From positions 1,371,966 to 1,435,965 of the forward strand of contig NZ_KB235914.1 in NCBI RefSeq assembly GCF_000332175.1: 64,000 nucleotides of DNA, in the 5' to 3' direction. Each line of letters opens with the position of its first letter. Positions within the stretch are counted from its first letter, which is position 1. Source of the stretch: Pseudanabaena sp. PCC 6802 (GTDB lineage Bacteria; Cyanobacteriota; Cyanobacteriia; Pseudanabaenales; Pseudanabaenaceae). The notes below the pieces were generated by a model. The model saw only the letters and a list, made by a program, of their open reading frames with translations, was not told the DNA's origin and made no database searches. Shown here piece after piece: positions 29,849-38,673 of the stretch. Both the position numbers and the translations under genes were made by a program.

Positions 29849-31579
29849 TTACGTCTGGCTCAAAAACTGGCTGGCCGACTGGCTATCGATCGGCCTGGAA
29901 ATCAGGTATCCCTGGATAAAGTCGCATCCTAGCTGCTTGAGTCGATCGAGTTGCTCCATGGTTTCTACCCCTTCAGCCACTACGTTCATGCCCAGGCTGT
30001 GAGCCAACGTGACGATCATTTGGACGGTTTCCAGATTCTTGCCGGAGTTGAGATCCATGCGCTTGATAAAGGAGCGATCGATCTTCAACGTGTCAATGGG
30101 AAATTCGTGCAAGCGACTTAAGGAGGAATAGCCCGTACCAAAATCATCAATGCACAGGTGAATGCCCAGTTCTTTCAATCTTCGCAAGGTTTCGACTGAA
30201 GAAGCCGCGTTCTCAAGCAGATAGCTTTCGGTGATCTCCAGGTTGAGACTCTTACCCTCAAGACCCGTAGCGGCCAGAATCTGTTGCATCTGTTCGACTA
30301 CATTAGCCTGTTGGAGTTGAATGGCGGAGAAATTAATATTTAGCTTGGGAGAGACATGTCCGGGACACTGTTGTTGCCAAAGGCGCAATTGTTCGCAAGC
30401 GGTACGCACGACCCACCAGCCCAAGGGAATAATCAATTTGGTTTCCTCCGCCAGGGGAATAAACTTAACTGGCGGGATCGATCTGCCAGAATGATGCCAG
30501 CGGATTAACGCCTCAAAACTACTGAGCAGATCGGTGGCAGAACAGATAATAGGTTGATAATGAAGGCTTAATTCTCCCCGATCGATCGCCTTACGCAGGT
30601 CATTTTCCAGTTGCAAACACTCTCTCACCTTAATTTGCATGATCGGGTCGAAGACTTCGTAGCGCCCTTTGCCCTGAGCTTTGGCCCAGTTCATCGCCAC
30701 ATCTGCATCGTGCAGCAATTCTTCAGAACGTTGGTAATTTTGAATCCCTAAAGCAATACCGATGCTGGCTTCAGAAAATATCTCCAGTCCCTCCAGATTG
30801 AATGGCTGCGCCAGCAACTCCTGAATGCGTTTGGCAACGGCGATCGCACAATGGCTGTCCTTGACATTTTCCAGCAAAATACCAAATTCATCACCCCCTA
30901 AACGCACGACAGTGTCTGGCTCGCGCAAGCAAACTTTGAGCCGTTCGGCGACTTCCACCAGCAGAGCATCGCCGATCGCGTGCCCCAAACTATCATTGAT
31001 CAGTGTGAAGCGATCGAGATCGATAAATAGCAGTGCATATAACCGATCCATACCTTGATTTGTTTGTTCGATCAGCCGAGCAATACATTCTGAAAACCAG
31101 TTACGATTGGGTAATCCGGTCAATGCATCGTAATATGCTGCGTGGAATAGCTCCTCCTGCGCTTTTTGGATCTGGTATAGTTTTTCCCTAGATTGGTGTA
31201 CGCATTCCAGCGTCTTCTGAATCGTCACTTCCAGATCTTGAAAGTCAATTGGCTTCGTGAGGAAATCAAAGGCACCCCGATTCATTGCTTTCCGAATATT
31301 GGGAATATCGCCATAGGCGGATATCACTACTGCCTTGAGGGTTTCATCAATTTCAGATAGCCTGCCAATTAGCGTTAAGCCATCCATTTTGGGCATATTA
31401 ATGTCCGTTAGCACCATATCCACCTGCCGATCTGCTTTTAGCTTTTGCAAGGCTTCTAGTCCATCAGGTGCGAATAGGAAAGTAACTTCTTGCGCCCTAA
31501 TTTTTTTTCTAAACCGCTGTTCGATCAGACGCTGGAGTTCTATCTCATCATCTACGACTAGAATTTTGATTGGTGCCAT
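29849..31579 (-). CDS. Response regulator with GGDEF and EAL domains
   Basis: 576 residues: receiver at 1-125 (VVDDE, phospho-Asp in VLTDINMPKMDG, Lys in FLTKPIDFQD), GGDEF at about 150-315, and EAL at about 325-570. The cyclase motif RLGGDEF is intact, with the inhibitory site REPD five residues before it. The EAL part has EALIRWHHSG, NFSAIQLQQ, ESYLLE and CIDDFGTGYSSLSRL, so a working phosphodiesterase is plausible. It can therefore make or break cyclic-di-GMP under phosphorelay control. Seventeen bases separate its stop from the start of the downstream hybrid kinase. Its receiver is strikingly similar to those of the next two genes upstream. Which activity dominates cannot be read from sequence. 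Confidence 0.93.
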   Translation of the reverse strand: MAPIKILVVDDEIELQRLIEQRFRKKIRAQEVTFLFAPDGLEALQKLKADRQVDMVLTDINMPKMDGLTLIGRLSEIDETLKAVVISAYGDIPNIRKAMNRGAFDFLTKPIDFQDLEVTIQKTLECVHQSREKLYQIQKAQEELFHAAYYDALTGLPNRNWFSECIARLIEQTNQGMDRLYALLFIDLDRFTLINDSLGHAIGDALLVEVAERLKVCLREPDTVVRLGGDEFGILLENVKDSHCAIAVAKRIQELLAQPFNLEGLEIFSEASIGIALGIQNYQRSEELLHDADVAMNWAKAQGKGRYEVFDPIMQIKVRECLQLENDLRKAIDRGELSLHYQPIICSATDLLSSFEALIRWHHSGRSIPPVKFIPLAEETKLIIPLGWWVVRTACEQLRLWQQQCPGHVSPKLNINFSAIQLQQANVVEQMQQILAATGLEGKSLNLEITESYLLENAASSVETLRRLKELGIHLCIDDFGTGYSSLSRLHEFPIDTLKIDRSFIKRMDLNSGKNLETVQMIVTLAHSLGMNVVAEGVETMEQLDRLKQLGCDFIQGYLISRPIDSQSASQFLSQT

Positions 31580-31607
31580 AGTTACTCAACTCAACACTAA
31601 TTTTTTC

Positions 31608-32573
31608 TTACACTATCGTCTCAATTTTTCCAGGTACGCTCTGGTCAAAGACCACATAACAGCCTTTGCCCTCGGATTTAGCAACATACATAGCGACATC
31701 CGCATTATGCAGGAGGTCGTCGGGTTGCCGATCCTCTGGGCTGCTCAAAGCGATACCGATGCTCGCTCCACTCGATACCTGGCGATCGCCCAATTTGAAA
31801 GGGCGCTGCAAGCTTGCCTGGATTCGCTTGGCTACAATGGTGGCACTGTCAATATCTCCCCCTTCAAGAAATACCACAAACTCATCGCCGCCCAGTCGCG
31901 CTACGCTATCTCCTTCTCGCAGGGAATGCTTCAGGCGTTGAGCCACATACTTGAGCAACTCATCCCCCAACAGGTGTCCCAGTTCGTCGTTAATTTCCTT
32001 AAACCCATCAAGATCGATGAATAATAGAGCGTATAATGGTTCTTGCGATCTTGACTGCTGCTCGAAGATTTCAGTGAGGCGATTGCTGAGCCAGGCGCGA
32101 TTGGGCAACCCGGTCAGCGGATCGTGGAGCGCTGCATGGAGCAATTCATCTTGAATTTTCTGGGTTTGGTCTTGCTTATGTTTGAGATGGTGGACGAACT
32201 CTACAGTTTTCTCGATCGTTCTCTCCAGATCCTGAAAATCAATTGGCTTTGAGAGGAAATCAAAAGCGCCTCGATTCATGGCCTGACGGATGTTAGCTAT
32301 ATCGGTATAGGCAGATATCACAACTGCCTTGAGGTTTTCGCTAATTGTGGGCAAGCAGCCAAGCAATGCCAGACCATCCATCTCAGGCATGTTGAGATCG
32401 GTCAGTACCATATCTACATGGTTGTCACCCTGCAATTTTTCGAGAGCCTCTACGCCATTAGCTGCAAAAATAAACTCTAGCTCCTTGGCTCTGATCCGCT
32501 TTCTAAAGCGCTGTTCGATCAAGCGCTGGATTCCCAACTCATCATCTACAACCAAAATTTTGACTGCATCCAT
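31608..32573 (-). CDS. Response regulator with GGDEF domain (diguanylate cyclase)
   Basis: 321 residues: receiver at 1-125 (phospho-Asp in VLTDLNMPEMDG, Lys in FLSKPIDFQD) and GGDEF at about 150-315 with RLGGDEF intact and the I-site REGD five residues upstream. It should make cyclic-di-GMP when its receiver is phosphorylated, with product inhibition. The longest frame opens at 32585, but the Met at 32573 gives an N-terminus (MDAVKILVVDDE) that aligns with MAPIKILVVDDE and MVPVKILVVDDE of the flanking paralogues, so I take 32573. It is 28 bases upstream of the GGDEF-EAL gene and in the same operon. Confidence 0.92.
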   Translation of the reverse strand: MDAVKILVVDDELGIQRLIEQRFRKRIRAKELEFIFAANGVEALEKLQGDNHVDMVLTDLNMPEMDGLALLGCLPTISENLKAVVISAYTDIANIRQAMNRGAFDFLSKPIDFQDLERTIEKTVEFVHHLKHKQDQTQKIQDELLHAALHDPLTGLPNRAWLSNRLTEIFEQQSRSQEPLYALLFIDLDGFKEINDELGHLLGDELLKYVAQRLKHSLREGDSVARLGGDEFVVFLEGGDIDSATIVAKRIQASLQRPFKLGDRQVSSGASIGIALSSPEDRQPDDLLHNADVAMYVAKSEGKGCYVVFDQSVPGKIETIV

Positions 32574-32602
32574 AGCCTGCAACATCTAAGTGTAAGTAGA
32601 AT

Positions 32603-33775
32603 TTATGAGATACTTTGAGCGACGCGTTTTGCGATCGGCAATCGGATCGTAACTGTCGTCCCCATTTTTTTGCAGCTTTCAATCGCAAATTCGCCCCCAT
32701 AGAAGTCAACAATTCGCTTGACAGTAGCTAACCCTAGTCCCAAACCTTGCTGTTCGTAAAATTCGCGATCGAACTGCATATAAGCACCTAAATTAGCAAT
32801 CTGCGCCTTGGTCATCCCCCGTCCGCGATCGCGAACGTACATAACGAACTGCTCGTCTACAATTGAGCTGACCAGCAGCACCCGCGTACCTATCTCAGAG
32901 AACTTAAAGGCATTGTCTAATATCTCCTCTACCACCGTCTTTAAAAAAGGCTCATAAATCCATAAAGTCCCATCTGCGATCCCTAAATGCAGATCCCGCT
33001 CGCGGTTATACTCCCTTGCTTTTCCCTGAGACCATTCTTCGATCGAGAACCTTACAGAATTAGCTGACATTTCCTTCAGTTGTGCGGTTTGCTGTGGATT
33101 CGATTTCAGGAGTTCAAACTTTACGTAAAGCAAAAAGCTTTGGCAAACCTTATTAAGACGGGTAGCAGAAGTACGTATATCCTCGATAATTTCCAAGACC
33201 TCTTCTTGGGGCATAGAACTGTAGTATCGCGATAATAACTCTGTGAATCCCAAAATTCCATTCAAAGGTGTATTGATCTCGTGGGGAAGCGATAAACTGA
33301 TACTTTTACGCAGAGCAGACCTTTTGTAACGCTCTAACTGAATTAATTTCTCTTGAGCCTTACGTTCTTTTAGTTGTTTCTCTCTAACCTGATGGACAAA
33401 CCCTTTAGTCTTCTGGATGGTCTTCTCTAGATCTTGAAAATCAATAGGTTTCGCCAGGAAATCCACTGCCCCTCGGTTCATTGCCTGACGAATGTTTGGC
33501 ATGTCGCTGTAGGCCGACATCACCACTGCCTTGAGTGTTTCATCAACCTTGGTGAGCTGCTCGATCAGTGTTAAACCATCCATATGAGGCATATTGAGAT
33601 CGGTTAACACCATGTCCACATGACCGTTATCCTGCAGTTTATGTAGAGCCTCCACCCCATTAGCAGCAAATATAAATTCAAGTTCTTGAGCTTTGATCTG
33701 CTTTCTGAAGCGCTGCTCGATCAGACGCTCCATTTCTACCTCATCATCTACAACCAGGATTTTTACAGGTACCAT
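32603..33775 (-). CDS. Receiver-histidine kinase protein
   Basis: 390 residues: receiver at 1-125 (phospho-Asp in VLTDLNMPHMDG, Lys in FLAKPIDFQD), a short basic coiled linker, HisKA with H-box SLPHEINTPLNGILGF near 165, and HATPase with N-box EEILDNAFKFSE near 285 and GLGLGLATVKRIV near 345. The receiver comes before the kinase, so kinase output is probably gated by phosphorylation from another kinase of the block. It has no transmembrane segment. It lies 29 bases upstream of the REC-GGDEF gene. Confidence 0.92.
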   Translation of the reverse strand: MVPVKILVVDDEVEMERLIEQRFRKQIKAQELEFIFAANGVEALHKLQDNGHVDMVLTDLNMPHMDGLTLIEQLTKVDETLKAVVMSAYSDMPNIRQAMNRGAVDFLAKPIDFQDLEKTIQKTKGFVHQVREKQLKERKAQEKLIQLERYKRSALRKSISLSLPHEINTPLNGILGFTELLSRYYSSMPQEEVLEIIEDIRTSATRLNKVCQSFLLYVKFELLKSNPQQTAQLKEMSANSVRFSIEEWSQGKAREYNRERDLHLGIADGTLWIYEPFLKTVVEEILDNAFKFSEIGTRVLLVSSIVDEQFVMYVRDRGRGMTKAQIANLGAYMQFDREFYEQQGLGLGLATVKRIVDFYGGEFAIESCKKMGTTVTIRLPIAKRVAQSIS

Positions 33776-33871
33776 CTTTTACATACTCCAGAAAACTAGA
33801 AAACTTTTAAATCTAGAAGGTGGAAATTAAAGTCTAACTATTGAGCTTTTATCTCCACAAAAAGTAAATAT

Positions 33872-35242
33872 TTAGCTTGCTTCTATTGTTAGAGAAGCTT
33901 CACTCAAGGTGCTTTCACCCTTCCAAGTATTACCTGTATCGCGATCGCTCGCACTGCGACTTTGCAAAGGTAGAATTATGACAAATTCAGTATAAACATT
34001 GAGTTCGGTCTCCAACTTCAAAATCCCTCCGTGTTGATTGACAACGATATTGTAGGCGATGGATAAGCCCAAACCCGTTCCCTCCCCGACGGGTTTGGTT
34101 GTAAAGAAAGGTTCAAAAATTTTAGCCTGGGTTTCCGTGTCAATTCCCATCCCGTTATCGCGAATTCGTATTTCTACTTTATTGCCTAGCTTTTGGGTTT
34201 TAACCGACAACTTGGGCGCAAATTCCTCCCCCATTTTATCCCGTTTTTTTTGCGCGGCATAACAGGCATTTTCGATCAGGTTGATAAAGACCCGACTGAG
34301 TTCGCTAGGTAGCACGTCAATTTGCCCGATATCTGAGTCATAGCTCGTCTCGATCGCAATGTCAAATCCAGGATGCTGAACTCGCTTGCTATTATAAATC
34401 AGGTTTATGGCATCAGCTAGCAAAGAATTCAGATCGGTCAATTGAAACTTGCCCACTTCCGAGCGAGCATGCTGCATCATGCTGCTAATGATTTGTGCAG
34501 CCCGCAGTCCGTGCTGGCGTATTGTCATGGCATTTTCCTTAATGTCTGCCAAAATTTCCCGAATGGAACTAGCAGTTTCTGAATTCACATACTGCAGTTG
34601 GCCTTCTATCTCCTCTTTAATTTCCTCGGCTAATTCGATCGACCCCTCCGCATAGTTCTTGATGAAATTGAGCGGGTTCCGCAGTTCGTGGGCAATACCG
34701 GCGGTTAGCGTACCCAGCGAAGCCAATTTTTCTCTGGCAATGATTTGCTCTTGAGCCGTTTTCAGATCCTGCAAAGCCCTTTTCAAATCTGCTTCTACAA
34801 CTTTGCGTTGTTCGATCTCTTCTGACAAAAGAGAATTTTTGTGCTTGAGATCTCGATGCAAAGCCTGTATGTGCAGATGGGTTTTGACCCTAGCAATCAC
34901 CTCTTCTTTCTGAAACGGCTTGGTGATGTAGTCTACTCCACCTACAGAGAAAGCTTTTACCTTGTCTTCAATGTCGTCCAGAGCGCTTAAAAATATCACC
35001 GGAATTGCCTGAGTGCGTTTGTTAGCTTTCAGCATTTGACAAACCTCATAACCGTCCATCTCCGGCATCATGATGTCCAGCAAGATCAGGTCAGGCGGCT
35101 CAAGTTGAGCCGCATCTAAAGCGCGATTGCCATCCAATACTTTACGAACCTTATGACCTTCATCCGTTAAAATCCTGGACAAAAGCCTTAGATTGTCCGG
35201 TTTATCGTCGGCAATCAGAATATTACCTCGATTTTCCTCCAT
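33872..35242 (-). CDS. Receiver-histidine kinase protein, first gene of the signalling block
   Basis: About 456 residues: receiver at 5-125 (ILIADDKPDN, phospho-Asp in LILLDIMMPEMDG, Lys in YITKPFQKEE), coiled coil at 130-190, HisKA with H-box TAGIAHELRNPLNFI near 202, and HATPase with NLIENACYAAQ and GEGTGLGLSIAYNIV. The frame is open from 35320, but ATG 35242 is preceded by AGGGGGG a few bases upstream and starts directly before the receiver (MEENRGNILIADD). It is separated by 96 bases from the next gene, so it heads the block or forms its own unit. Its receiver is of a different lineage from the three paralogous receivers downstream. Confidence 0.92.
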   Translation of the reverse strand: MEENRGNILIADDKPDNLRLLSRILTDEGHKVRKVLDGNRALDAAQLEPPDLILLDIMMPEMDGYEVCQMLKANKRTQAIPVIFLSALDDIEDKVKAFSVGGVDYITKPFQKEEVIARVKTHLHIQALHRDLKHKNSLLSEEIEQRKVVEADLKRALQDLKTAQEQIIAREKLASLGTLTAGIAHELRNPLNFIKNYAEGSIELAEEIKEEIEGQLQYVNSETASSIREILADIKENAMTIRQHGLRAAQIISSMMQHARSEVGKFQLTDLNSLLADAINLIYNSKRVQHPGFDIAIETSYDSDIGQIDVLPSELSRVFINLIENACYAAQKKRDKMGEEFAPKLSVKTQKLGNKVEIRIRDNGMGIDTETQAKIFEPFFTTKPVGEGTGLGLSIAYNIVVNQHGGILKLETELNVYTEFVIILPLQSRSASDRDTGNTWKGESTLSEASLTIEAS

Positions 35243-35324
35243 TATCCCCCCTAAACATAAAATCCATTCCCCCCAAGGCAGCAGAAACTGAAGTCGGCAA
35301 AGCTGGTAGCGTGGATACAATTTT

Positions 35325-35406
35325 TATAGCTAAAGCCAGGAGATTAAGCCGGAGTGCAGGGGGTGCCCCCTGCACTCCCGTCCTAACAGATCTGCCTATG
35401 GCTATG
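35325..35406. repeat. Degenerate MITE-like element, family B
   Basis: Begins TATAGCTAAAGCCAGGAG and ends CCTAACAGATCTGCCTATGG, with a GTGCAGGGGG-TG-CCCCCTGCAC hairpin between. It is a worn copy of the elements at 35742, 36025 and 37806. Confidence 0.55.
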
Positions 35407-35741
35407 CCTAATTATATTTGTCACCAAATTTGTCACTAATAAAAATGAGCTTGCTTGCGGCAGTGCAAACAGCAGTATATTTAATTGCTAATGCCCGCAC
35501 ATTAGCTCCCTTACAAATCCCCCAACAAGCCAAGAACAGCGATGTAGTTTGCATGCCTAAAACAGCCAAACCATTCACCTGCAATCAATCCAGGGAATAC
35601 ATTCAGCTATAGTCCCTGCAACCGACCCAGCATCTTAATTATATACCTGACTTTCTACAAGTCTCATTATTCCCCAATTTGCTATTAAACTAACCTCGAT
35701 AGGACATTTTGTACGAACGGTTTGATAGTACCCTGACCAAA

Positions 35742-35853
35742 TATAGCCATGGACAGATCTGTTAGGACAGGGCGTGTCGGGTAACAGGGGCTGCGCCCCC
35801 ACGCAGGGGTTTCACCCCTGCACCCCGTCCTAAGCCTGTTGGCTATAGCTATA
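35742..35853. mobile_element. MITE-like element, family B
   Basis: Left end TATAGCCATGGACAGATCTG then TTAGGAC; right end, read inward, TATAGCTATAGCCAACAGGC then TTAGGAC. The core carries GGGGCTGCGCCCC and GCAGGGGTTTCACCCCTGC hairpins. It has no coding capacity. Confidence 0.72.
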
Positions 35854-35910
35854 TCGTCCTGGTTATCAACCCAAATCCGAGCAACCTGATACTGAAAGTT
35901 CTGATTTAGA

Positions 35911-36013
35911 AGCGATCGCTGGTTGACAGAAAACAAAGAGCGCGATCGCTCGGCAAATCTCGACAACTTCGCGAGCGATCGCTGGCTAACAGAAAACAAA
36001 GAGCGCGATCGCT
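35911..36013. repeat. Two 40-bp direct repeats bounded by HIP1 octamers
   Basis: Copies at 35911-35950 and 35974-36013 differ at two positions by eye. Each begins and ends with a GCGATCGC-containing palindrome and contains AGAAAACAAAGAG in the middle. Confidence 0.8.
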
Positions 36014-36024
36014 TGACTTGTATT

Positions 36025-36128
36025 TATAGCCGTAGACAGATCTATCAGGACAGGGGGTGTGGGGGCTGCGCCCCCATGCAGGGGTGAAACCCCTGCACCC
36101 CGTCCTAAGCCTATTGGCTATAGCTATA
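36025..36128. mobile_element. MITE-like element, family B
   Basis: Begins TATAGCCGTAGACAGATCTA then TCAGGAC and ends GTCCTAAGCC...GGCTATAGCTATA. The core has GGGGGCTGCGCCCCC and GCAGGGGTGAAACCCCTGC hairpins. Same orientation as 35742-35853. Confidence 0.75.
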
Positions 36129-36347
36129 TCTCTGTGCGATTAATTTTCTTCTCTTGGCGATCGCTTTGGTGCGATTGTTTCGTGGGCAGCGCCCACCCTA
36201 CTTCTAGCGATAATCTTAATTATCGCCAATTTATGCAGGAAAGCTATGGCTAACCTTACCGAGGGATTCATAAATAACGTCAACTTTTAGAAGTGTACGG
36301 GCTGATAGATAGGAAATATAAGTTATCCCTTTCTATGTCTCTAGCAA

Positions 36348-37148
36348 TTATTTCATGGGTTCCAAGCGAGCAAATCCGATCAACTGCAGGTGACCCTCAT
36401 TAACTTCAAACTTGAGGACGCGAGCAGTGATGCCACTGGATTCCAATTGTCGTAGATCGAGCAATCTATTCAGGGTGCGGACAAAAGCTTTCGTAATCTG
36501 ACTGGGGACATCTACGCCTTTGAAAAAAGCTTTCGGATCGGTAAGCTCCAGGCGCGTACCTCCCACCACATCCAGTTTGGTTTCGATCGCCACTACTAAA
36601 GGCTCAGCCCTGGTACCGCCAGAAGTTTTGATAATGGGCTGCACGGTTGCATTCAATCGCAGTCGATTGCCATCGAGGAAAGTAACTTCCGGATCGACCA
36701 GGTCAAACTCCTCCGCTTTTGTTCCACTAGCAATCGATGAGAGATCGGCTTTAATACCTTTAAAAGATTTTGCAATGGTTGGCGATCGCAGCGCCCGATT
36801 TAGATCCTCTGATTTTAAAACGACTCTGACAGCCGCTTGCAGTGGGCGCAGTAATTTTAGCTCTCCGGATCTAACGCGATCGGGATCGATACTGATGGAG
36901 TCAGTTTCCAGATCCAAACTATCGATGCGCAGAAATGGAAGGATATACAGCCCTCTACCCGCCATGCGGATGCGATCTACCTTGCCCTGAAGAATCTGAA
37001 AGTTGGGTGTATTATCTACTCTCACCTCTAATGTCTCGGCACTGACTAACTGACCGCGCAACAGATCGGCGGCGGTGCGATCGATGACGACACCGGGCGC
37101 GCCTGCCAGTCCTAATAAGCTCGTGAGTAATGCTGCTAGAAATTCCAT
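36348..37148 (-). CDS. DUF2993 (LmeA-like) lipid-binding domain protein
   Basis: 266 residues of the DUF2993 family, related to mycobacterial LmeA phospholipid-binding proteins. A short hydrophobic N-terminus (FLAALLTSLLGLAGAP) may act as a signal or anchor. The rest is beta-rich with the family pattern VRVDNTPNFQILQGKVDRIRMAGRG-type start, LDLETDSISID in the middle and RVLKFEVNEGHLQL near the end. It probably acts in or at a membrane compartment; its role is unknown. It starts 17 bases after folK ends, in the same direction, and is likely cotranscribed. Confidence 0.8.
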   Translation of the reverse strand: MEFLAALLTSLLGLAGAPGVVIDRTAADLLRGQLVSAETLEVRVDNTPNFQILQGKVDRIRMAGRGLYILPFLRIDSLDLETDSISIDPDRVRSGELKLLRPLQAAVRVVLKSEDLNRALRSPTIAKSFKGIKADLSSIASGTKAEEFDLVDPEVTFLDGNRLRLNATVQPIIKTSGGTRAEPLVVAIETKLDVVGGTRLELTDPKAFFKGVDVPSQITKAFVRTLNRLLDLRQLESSGITARVLKFEVNEGHLQLIGFARLEPMK

Positions 37149-37165
37149 ATTAGATGAGATAAGGA

Positions 37166-37765
37166 TTACTCTAAGGTATCTTCAGAATTTAACTTTTGTG
37201 GAGAGCAGATATATATATCGGGTGGATCGATCGCTAGTTTGCCGATCGTACTACCATTAATCGGGTGAATCCAGTCCGGCACGATTTCAGCTAATGGTAG
37301 CAGGACAAAGGCGCGATCGCACATGCGCGGGTGGGGAATCGTGAGATTTGGCGTATCGAGGACGAAATTTTCGTAGAGCAATATGTCCAGATCGAGCGTC
37401 CTGGCTCCCCAGCGTTCGCGCCGTTCGCGACCAAAATGTGCTTCGGTTGCCAGCAGTACTGCCAGCAAGCGATTGGGCATTAAGCTAGTCCGCAATAGCG
37501 CGCAGCCATTTATGTAATCCGGTTGAGTAACTGGACTGGCTTCGGTAGTTGAGCGATCTGAGTATAGTCCGGCGATCGCTTCAGTAACTGGTTTAGTGCG
37601 ATACCAGTGCGAAACTTCGACCACCTCAACCTCGGGGGTAGAGGCGAGATAGTCCAGTGCCGCTCGCACAATTGCGAGAGAATCGCCAAGGTTACTACCA
37701 AGCGCGATCGCGCACTGATATGACTTAATGTTCGAGCTTGTAGGGGAAGAAGTAGGCTTAACCAA
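37166..37765 (-). CDS. folK: 6-hydroxymethyl-7,8-dihydropterin pyrophosphokinase (HPPK)
   Basis: 199 residues. HPPK transfers pyrophosphate from ATP to 6-hydroxymethyl-dihydropterin in folate synthesis. Motifs are AIALGSNLGDS near residue 20, WGARTLDLDILLYE near 117 (the two Asp residues bind magnesium) and IPHPRMCDRAFVLLPLAEI near 140. An insertion around residues 58-80 (GLYSDRSTTEASPVTQ) makes it a little longer than the 160-residue norm. The only start upstream of the first strand is TTG at 37765, which is non-canonical. It is followed closely by the DUF2993 gene. Confidence 0.9.
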   Translation of the reverse strand: MVKPTSSPTSSNIKSYQCAIALGSNLGDSLAIVRAALDYLASTPEVEVVEVSHWYRTKPVTEAIAGLYSDRSTTEASPVTQPDYINGCALLRTSLMPNRLLAVLLATEAHFGRERRERWGARTLDLDILLYENFVLDTPNLTIPHPRMCDRAFVLLPLAEIVPDWIHPINGSTIGKLAIDPPDIYICSPQKLNSEDTLE

Positions 37766-37805
37766 GGTTGTTACGCGCTCCGAGACTTGAGCAAAAGTCT
37801 TTTAT

Positions 37806-37908
37806 ATAGCTACAGACAACAGGCTTAGGACGGGGTGCAGGGGTTTCACCCCTGCGTGGGGGCGCAGCCCCCACACCCCCTGTCCTAACAGATCTGTCTA
37901 TGGCTATA
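37806..37908. mobile_element. MITE-like element, family B (opposite orientation)
   Basis: Begins TATAGCTACAGACAACAGGC then TTAGGAC and ends GTCCTAACAGATCTG...TGGCTATA. It is inverted relative to 35742 and 36025, with the same double-hairpin core (GCAGGGGTTTCACCCCTGC then GGGGGCGCAGCCCCC). It lies between folK and the Uma2 gene. Confidence 0.75.
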
Positions 37909-37974
37909 ATTTGCATAAATTGTTTCACAAATGCCTGTCAACCAGTTTGCACGTATTTAGGAGATGGATGTCTG

Positions 37975-38553
37975 TCATTTAGAAGCAAAAGTCAATAAGC
38001 TAAATAAATCATTTGCAGATAGGTGCCAATCTTTTAACTCATCCAGAACAGGTAGGAGATCGTCTCCTTGTTTAATCTCAGGTAAGCGATCGCCTTGAAA
38101 TACAAGTACAGTCCGTTCTTCTGATGCAATTAGCCAGCCTAATTTCGTCCCATGCTTAATCGCAAACCCGATCTTCTCAATCGTCTGAATGGACGATTGG
38201 TCTGGCGAGAGAATTTCCACGATCCAGTCAGGGGCGATCGTAATTTTGTTAATAATCTCGCCTGCCTCATCTACAGGAATCCGCTCCCAGGTAAACACAG
38301 CTATATCTGGAACAATTGAGCGTCCTGAAAAAGTACAGCGTAACTCCGTCAGAGCATAAACACTACGATCTGCCTCACCTTTTTGATTAATCCACCCCGA
38401 GAGTCCAACCTGTAATTTACTATGTTTCCCTTGAGGCATGACTTTTTGGCAGATTTGTCCGTTGTTATACTCGCTTGCCGGTTTAGTTTCTGGTAACTCC
38501 AGAAACTCTTCTAGGGAGAGTATATGTTTTTCGGGTTGAGTAGCGATCGGCAT
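37975..38553 (-). CDS. Uma2 family (DUF820) restriction-endonuclease-like protein
   Basis: 192 residues of the Uma2/DUF820 family, a PD-(D/E)XK fold found in dozens of copies in many cyanobacterial genomes. Visible motifs are SLEEFLELPETKPASEY at the N-terminus, IVPDIAVFTWERIP near 85 (active-site Asp) and IAPDWIVEILSPDQS near 107 (active-site Glu). Length is normal. It stands alone between repeats. DNA cleavage is expected from the fold, but the cellular role of the family is not established. Confidence 0.85.
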   Translation of the reverse strand: MPIATQPEKHILSLEEFLELPETKPASEYNNGQICQKVMPQGKHSKLQVGLSGWINQKGEADRSVYALTELRCTFSGRSIVPDIAVFTWERIPVDEAGEIINKITIAPDWIVEILSPDQSSIQTIEKIGFAIKHGTKLGWLIASEERTVLVFQGDRLPEIKQGDDLLPVLDELKDWHLSANDLFSLLTFASK

Positions 38554-38673
38554 AGGTTATGTCTCCTTTGCGTATAGAACCAGTATTATTCTTTTTTAGG
38601 TATTTCGCCTACCTTCACCACAATTAAAAATATAAAAATATCCCCCACTAAGCCCTAGGTTAGCAGGGGGGTA

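Larger units (their letters stand above)
35407..36347. other. Repeat-rich intergenic region without recognised gene
   Basis: About 0.9 kb between the signalling block and the DUF2993 gene. It contains two family-B elements (35742-35853 and 36025-36128) and an imperfect direct repeat of 40 bases at 35911-35950 and 35974-36013, whose ends are HIP1 octamers. A 64-codon plus-strand frame at 35418-35612 has no recognisable similarity, and I do not call it a gene. The promoter of the minus-strand signalling block should lie just above 35242. Confidence 0.6.

Noticed and set aside
35418-35612. 64-codon plus-strand frame as a small secreted protein
   Set aside because: Weak hydrophobic start, no ribosome-binding site, no recognisable family, and located in a repeat-rich spacer.
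35911-36013. HIP1 octamers as specific regulatory operators
   Set aside because: GCGATCGC is spread over the whole window inside and outside genes, as is normal for cyanobacteria.
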